Assembly (NCBI RefSeq): GCF_900163815.1
Contig: NZ_FUKO01000044.1
Coordinates: 1-64,000, forward strand
Reading direction: 5' to 3'
DNA: 64,000 nt
DNA from: Microbacterium esteraromaticum
GTDB taxonomy: Bacteria; Actinomycetota; Actinomycetes; Actinomycetales; Microbacteriaceae
Part shown: positions 61,240 to 64,000 of the stretch, piece after piece
Position numbering within the stretch: the first letter of the stretch is position 1
Layout of the letters: every line of letters begins with the position of its first letter
Notes under the pieces: model-generated
Told to the model about the DNA's origin: nothing
Databases searched by the model: none
What the model saw: the letters and a program-made list of their open reading frames with translations, nothing else
Translations under genes and position numbers: made by a program

Positions 61240-62157
61240 TCAGCCCGCGCGCTGCAGATCGCGCAGCGCGCGCCATCCGATGCGCACCAGCCCCTCATCG
61301 GCGATCACCTGCGCGACGAGCGGATCCGCCAGCAGCCGCATCTCATAGCCGCGCTTGATGGCGCCGTAGTCGACAGTGCCGCGCAGTCCCGGTCCATCGA
61401 ACATCGGATGCAGGTACACCTCGGTCACCCCTTCGGGCACCGCTCGGAGCAGCTCGATGAAGCCGTCGCGCACGTCGTCGTAGGTCTGCTGCAGAGCCGT
61501 CGCCTCGCCCGCGAGCTCGTACGGGTGGGTCCAGCTGCGGTCGGGGATGATGATGCCCGCGGCATCCGCGGCGGCCGTCATCCCATCGAGAGTCGGCTGC
61601 AGTGCCGGATCGAGGCCGTGCCCCTGCGCGTACCTCGGCAGCCGGAACGGCAGTCCGTGGCGGGCGGCGAGCTCGAAGACGATGTCGAGGAAGTTCCGCC
61701 CCGTCTCGAGGCCATAGACCGAGCCCATGTGGTTATCGAGATGCGTCACGTCGATACCGGCAGTGAGCGCGGCTTCCAGCTGCAGCTCCAGCTCGGCGAC
61801 GACATCGTCGTGCTCTGCCTGCCTCTCCACTTCGAGCACCGTGCGGGGAAAGTACGCTTCGGCGTCGACGAGAGAGGAGAGGATGCCGGAGAGCGGCCGC
61901 CACCGGTACCGATCCCATTCACTGGTCAGCACGAGGTGCACACCGACGTCGAGATCGGGGCGGCGCGCGGCGAACGCTGCGGCGCCAGCGGACCACGAGC
62001 TCGGCATCATGATCGTCGTCGAGTCGAGGTGACCGGAATCGAGCAGTTGCGAGATCGCGGTGTTCGACGCGCGGCACATCCCGAAGTCGTCGGCGTTGAG
62101 GATGATTCCACGCGTGCGGGCGGAATGTCCGAGTCGTTCGATGAGGGGAGCGGGCAT
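61240..62157 (-). CDS. YdjC/ChbG-family carbohydrate deacetylase
   Basis: A 305-residue protein. The metal site is recognisable: ILNADDFGMCRASNTAI with the catalytic DD, LDVGVHLVLTSEW with histidine, and THLDNHMGSVYG. The C-terminal YLHPMFDGPGLRG contains a further conserved histidine. The family removes acetyl groups from chito-oligosaccharides or related sugars. The neighbours do not define the substrate. It converges on galE. Confidence 0.85.
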   Translation of the reverse strand: MPAPLIERLGHSARTRGIILNADDFGMCRASNTAISQLLDSGHLDSTTIMMPSSWSAGAAAFAARRPDLDVGVHLVLTSEWDRYRWRPLSGILSSLVDAEAYFPRTVLEVERQAEHDDVVAELELQLEAALTAGIDVTHLDNHMGSVYGLETGRNFLDIVFELAARHGLPFRLPRYAQGHGLDPALQPTLDGMTAAADAAGIIIPDRSWTHPYELAGEATALQQTYDDVRDGFIELLRAVPEGVTEVYLHPMFDGPGLRGTVDYGAIKRGYEMRLLADPLVAQVIADEGLVRIGWRALRDLQRAG

Positions 62158-62311
62158 GTCAATGCTTTCGGTCGTACCGGGTCATCCCCATCTTCGGGGG
62201 CGCGGGGGCACTGTGTGGACCGAGGGGCTCGCCACGTGCATCCCCGCCTTCGTTCGCGTTCAGTATCCCATGCGACGACCTATCGCTAACTGCACCGCCG
62301 CTCAGGTGTCG

Positions 62312-62348
62312 CGAATGGTCGCCTCCGCGCGTGGGAGACGACCATTCG
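62312..62348. repeat. Inverted repeat after putA, word CGAATGGTCG
   Basis: CGAATGGTCGCCTCC (62312-62326) pairs with GGGAGACGACCATTCG (62333-62348), one mismatch, loop GCGCGT. It sits 24 bp after the putA stop. The rest of 62158-62372 shows nothing else I can support. Confidence 0.8.
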
Positions 62349-62372
62349 ACCCGCGAACGCGTCGCAGAGGTG

Positions 62373-64000
62373 TCAGCGCACCGGCGCCAGCACCGGGATC
62401 TCGTAGCGGTGCGGGGTGCCGAAGCGGTGCGCCGTCACAGACACGGCCTGCTCGCGCAGGAAGGGCAGCAGCTCGACGCGACCGGCCGAGACGACCGGGT
62501 TCGCGTAGATCGCGAGGCTCGGGGACCCCTTGACGGCGGATGCTGTGGCAGCGGCATCCGCACCGATGAGCCGGACCCGGCCACCGGCAGCCGCCAGGCG
62601 ACGTGCGTGTGCGGCCCAGGTCGCCTCTGCCTCGGTCACGGCGACGACATCATGCGCGCCCAGCCAGCTGGCGACAGCGCTCGGCAACGCCGACGCGGCG
62701 CTCACGGTCACGCGGGACCCAGCGCGCACACCGGCAGCGGCGACGCGCAGGAGTGCCGCGACGTTGTCGCCCTCGAAGCGCACCGTGACCGGAACAGCCT
62801 GGTACCGCAGGGCATTCTGCTCGGTGACGAGGCCCGTGGCGTCGCGCACGATGCCGAACTCCTCGGCCCAGGCGTCGATGTCCGTCGCCAGCGCTCCGCG
62901 CAGCCAGTCAGCGTCCGCTCCCTCGACCAGCGCTGCGGCAGACAGGCCCAGCTCGTCGAGCGGGCGGGTCGTCGACGTCGGAGCGTCGACCCACTCCGAC
63001 AGACCGACGAGGTAGTTCGGACCGCCGGCCTTCGAACCGGCGCCGACGGCGGCCTTCTTCCAGCCTCCGAACGGCTGGCGCTGCACGATCGCACCGGTGA
63101 TGCCGCGGTTCACGTACGCGTTTCCTGCTTCGACGCTCGCGAGCCACTGCTGGATCTCGTCCTCGTCGAGCGAGTGGATGCCGCTGGTGAGTCCGTAGTC
63201 GATGTCGTTCACGATGTCGATGGCCTCGGCCAGCGTCGGAGCGGTCATGATGCCGAGCACGGGTCCGAAGTACTCGACCCGGTGGAACTCGCTGCCGCGC
63301 ACGACGCCCTCGCGGATGCCGGGGCGCCACAGCTGCCCGTCTTCATCGAGCTTCTCTGGCTTGAGCATCCACGACTGGCCGGCGTGCAGCTCGGTCAGCG
63401 CACCCAGGAGCTTGCCCTCGGCCGGACCGATCAGCGGTCCGATGCGGGTCGTCTCGTCGCTGGGCTGGCCCACCTCGTACGAGCGCACGGCGTCGAGGAG
63501 CTGACGGCGGAACCGCTCCGACTTCGCGACAGAGCCGACCAGCACGACCAGCGACGCAGCCGAGCACTTCTGGCCGGCGTGGCCGAAGGCCGAGTAGGCG
63601 ACATCCTTCGCGGCCAGGTCGATGTCGGCCGAAGGGGTGACGATGATGGCGTTCTTGCCGCTCGTCTCGGCGAGCAGCGGCAGGTCGGGGCGGAAGCTGC
63701 GGAACAGCTCAGCAGTCTCGTAGCCTCCGGTGAGGATGACCCGACCGACGGCGGGGTCGCTGACGAGCTGAGTGCCGAGCTCGCGTCCGTCGAGCTGCAC
63801 GTACTGCAGCACGTCGCGCGGCACGCCGGCTTCCCACAGCGCCTCGACCATGACGGCTCCCGAGCGACGGGCCTGGCGGGCGGGCTTGATGATGACCGGC
63901 GAGCCGGTGGCGAGCGCCGAGAGTGCGGAGCCGGCCGGGATGGCGACCGGGAAGTTCCACGGCGGAGTGACGACGGTGAGCCCGACGGGCTGCATGGTCG
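62373..64000 (-). CDS. putA: Bifunctional proline dehydrogenase / glutamate semialdehyde dehydrogenase, C-terminal part
   Basis: At least 540 residues of the aldehyde dehydrogenase half of PutA. The frame is open to the window edge and the N-terminal proline dehydrogenase lies outside. VVTPPWNFPVAIPAG is the family start of the fold, PLLAETSGKNAIIV holds the general-base glutamate, GHAGQKCSAASLVVL the nucleophilic cysteine, and RQPFGGWKKAAVG the late signature. The last 200 residues form a long C-terminal extension seen in long actinobacterial PutA. It oxidises proline to glutamate. Confidence 0.92.
   Translation of the reverse strand, partial: TMQPVGLTVVTPPWNFPVAIPAGSALSALATGSPVIIKPARQARRSGAVMVEALWEAGVPRDVLQYVQLDGRELGTQLVSDPAVGRVILTGGYETAELFRSFRPDLPLLAETSGKNAIIVTPSADIDLAAKDVAYSAFGHAGQKCSAASLVVLVGSVAKSERFRRQLLDAVRSYEVGQPSDETTRIGPLIGPAEGKLLGALTELHAGQSWMLKPEKLDEDGQLWRPGIREGVVRGSEFHRVEYFGPVLGIMTAPTLAEAIDIVNDIDYGLTSGIHSLDEDEIQQWLASVEAGNAYVNRGITGAIVQRQPFGGWKKAAVGAGSKAGGPNYLVGLSEWVDAPTSTTRPLDELGLSAAALVEGADADWLRGALATDIDAWAEEFGIVRDATGLVTEQNALRYQAVPVTVRFEGDNVAALLRVAAAGVRAGSRVTVSAASALPSAVASWLGAHDVVAVTEAEATWAAHARRLAAAGGRVRLIGADAAATASAVKGSPSLAIYANPVVSAGRVELLPFLREQAVSVTAHRFGTPHRYEIPVLAPVR

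Noticed and set aside
62060..62533. A 157-codon plus-strand ORF across the ydjC-putA gap
   Set aside because: It spans a hairpin and the ends of both flanking genes and has no recognisable features.

Overview
This 64 kb window is high-GC actinobacterial chromosome. Start and stop usage, tightly overlapping ATGA/GTGA operons, the frequent GGATGC/GCATCC word and the gene families (DUF993, DUF2264, 13E12-type HNH protein, RadA, ClpC, HspR-like MerR) point to Microbacteriaceae, most probably Microbacterium. That genus call is an inference from pattern, not from a search.

Layout. 0-3.3 kb: a tRNA-Ser(CGA) with its terminator, a PNPOx-like flavoprotein, a MetE-like TIM barrel, a putative 2OG-Fe(II) oxygenase and a SufR-like regulator. 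3.4-11.3 kb: a molybdenum block. It contains mog-moaE on the plus strand, moeB/Z-moeA-moaC-mobA-DUF6457-moaD on the minus strand, then an HTH-TOBE regulator with modABC. moaA is not in the window. 11.5-15.2 kb: a decayed nitrate reductase locus. narI carries a one-base frameshift, narJ is intact, only the C-terminal part of narH is left, narG is absent, and narK follows immediately across a deletion-like junction. 15.2-21.1 kb: radA, an SseB-like gene, a secreted anchored protein, an ArgA-type acetyltransferase and clpC.

21.4-23.7 kb: an operon of three DUF2975-type membrane paralogues and a small XRE regulator, behind a promoter that carries a near-perfect operator. 23.9-34.8 kb: an accessory island with a DUF222/HNH protein, a VapBC module with its operator, two uncharacterised large proteins, and a three-gene restriction-modification locus (two methyltransferase-like proteins and a helicase with a GIY-YIG-like N-terminus) divergent from an XRE controller. 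The restriction genes look compositionally foreign. 34.9-45 kb: a lipoprotein, a dicarboxylate symporter, hspR-like/hsp20/DUF2795, a Na+/H+ antiporter, an LLM oxidoreductase, pheA and pgm.

43.6-50.3 kb: a LacI-controlled catabolic operon (Gfo/Idh/MocA dehydrogenase, DUF993, two sugar-phosphate isomerase-like proteins, LacI, glycerate kinase) with a LacI-type operator upstream. 50.6-53.4 kb: an MFS drug exporter with two MarR paralogues and operator-like repeats at its promoter. 53.6-61.2 kb: a 2-hydroxyacid dehydrogenase and DUF2264 pair, a second LacI regulator, then galT-galK-galE with a palindromic operator at a probably leaderless galT. 61.2-64 kb: a YdjC/ChbG deacetylase and the C-terminal half of putA, cut by the window edge.

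The most unusual signals are the nitrate reductase deletion and frameshift, the restriction locus with an unusual methyltransferase pair, and a set of intergenic inverted-repeat cassettes. The cassettes sit just downstream of stop codons; their arms match within a locus but differ between loci. One has apparently inserted with a 24-bp duplication, creating a 49-codon ORF that still couples two genes by ATGA overlaps.
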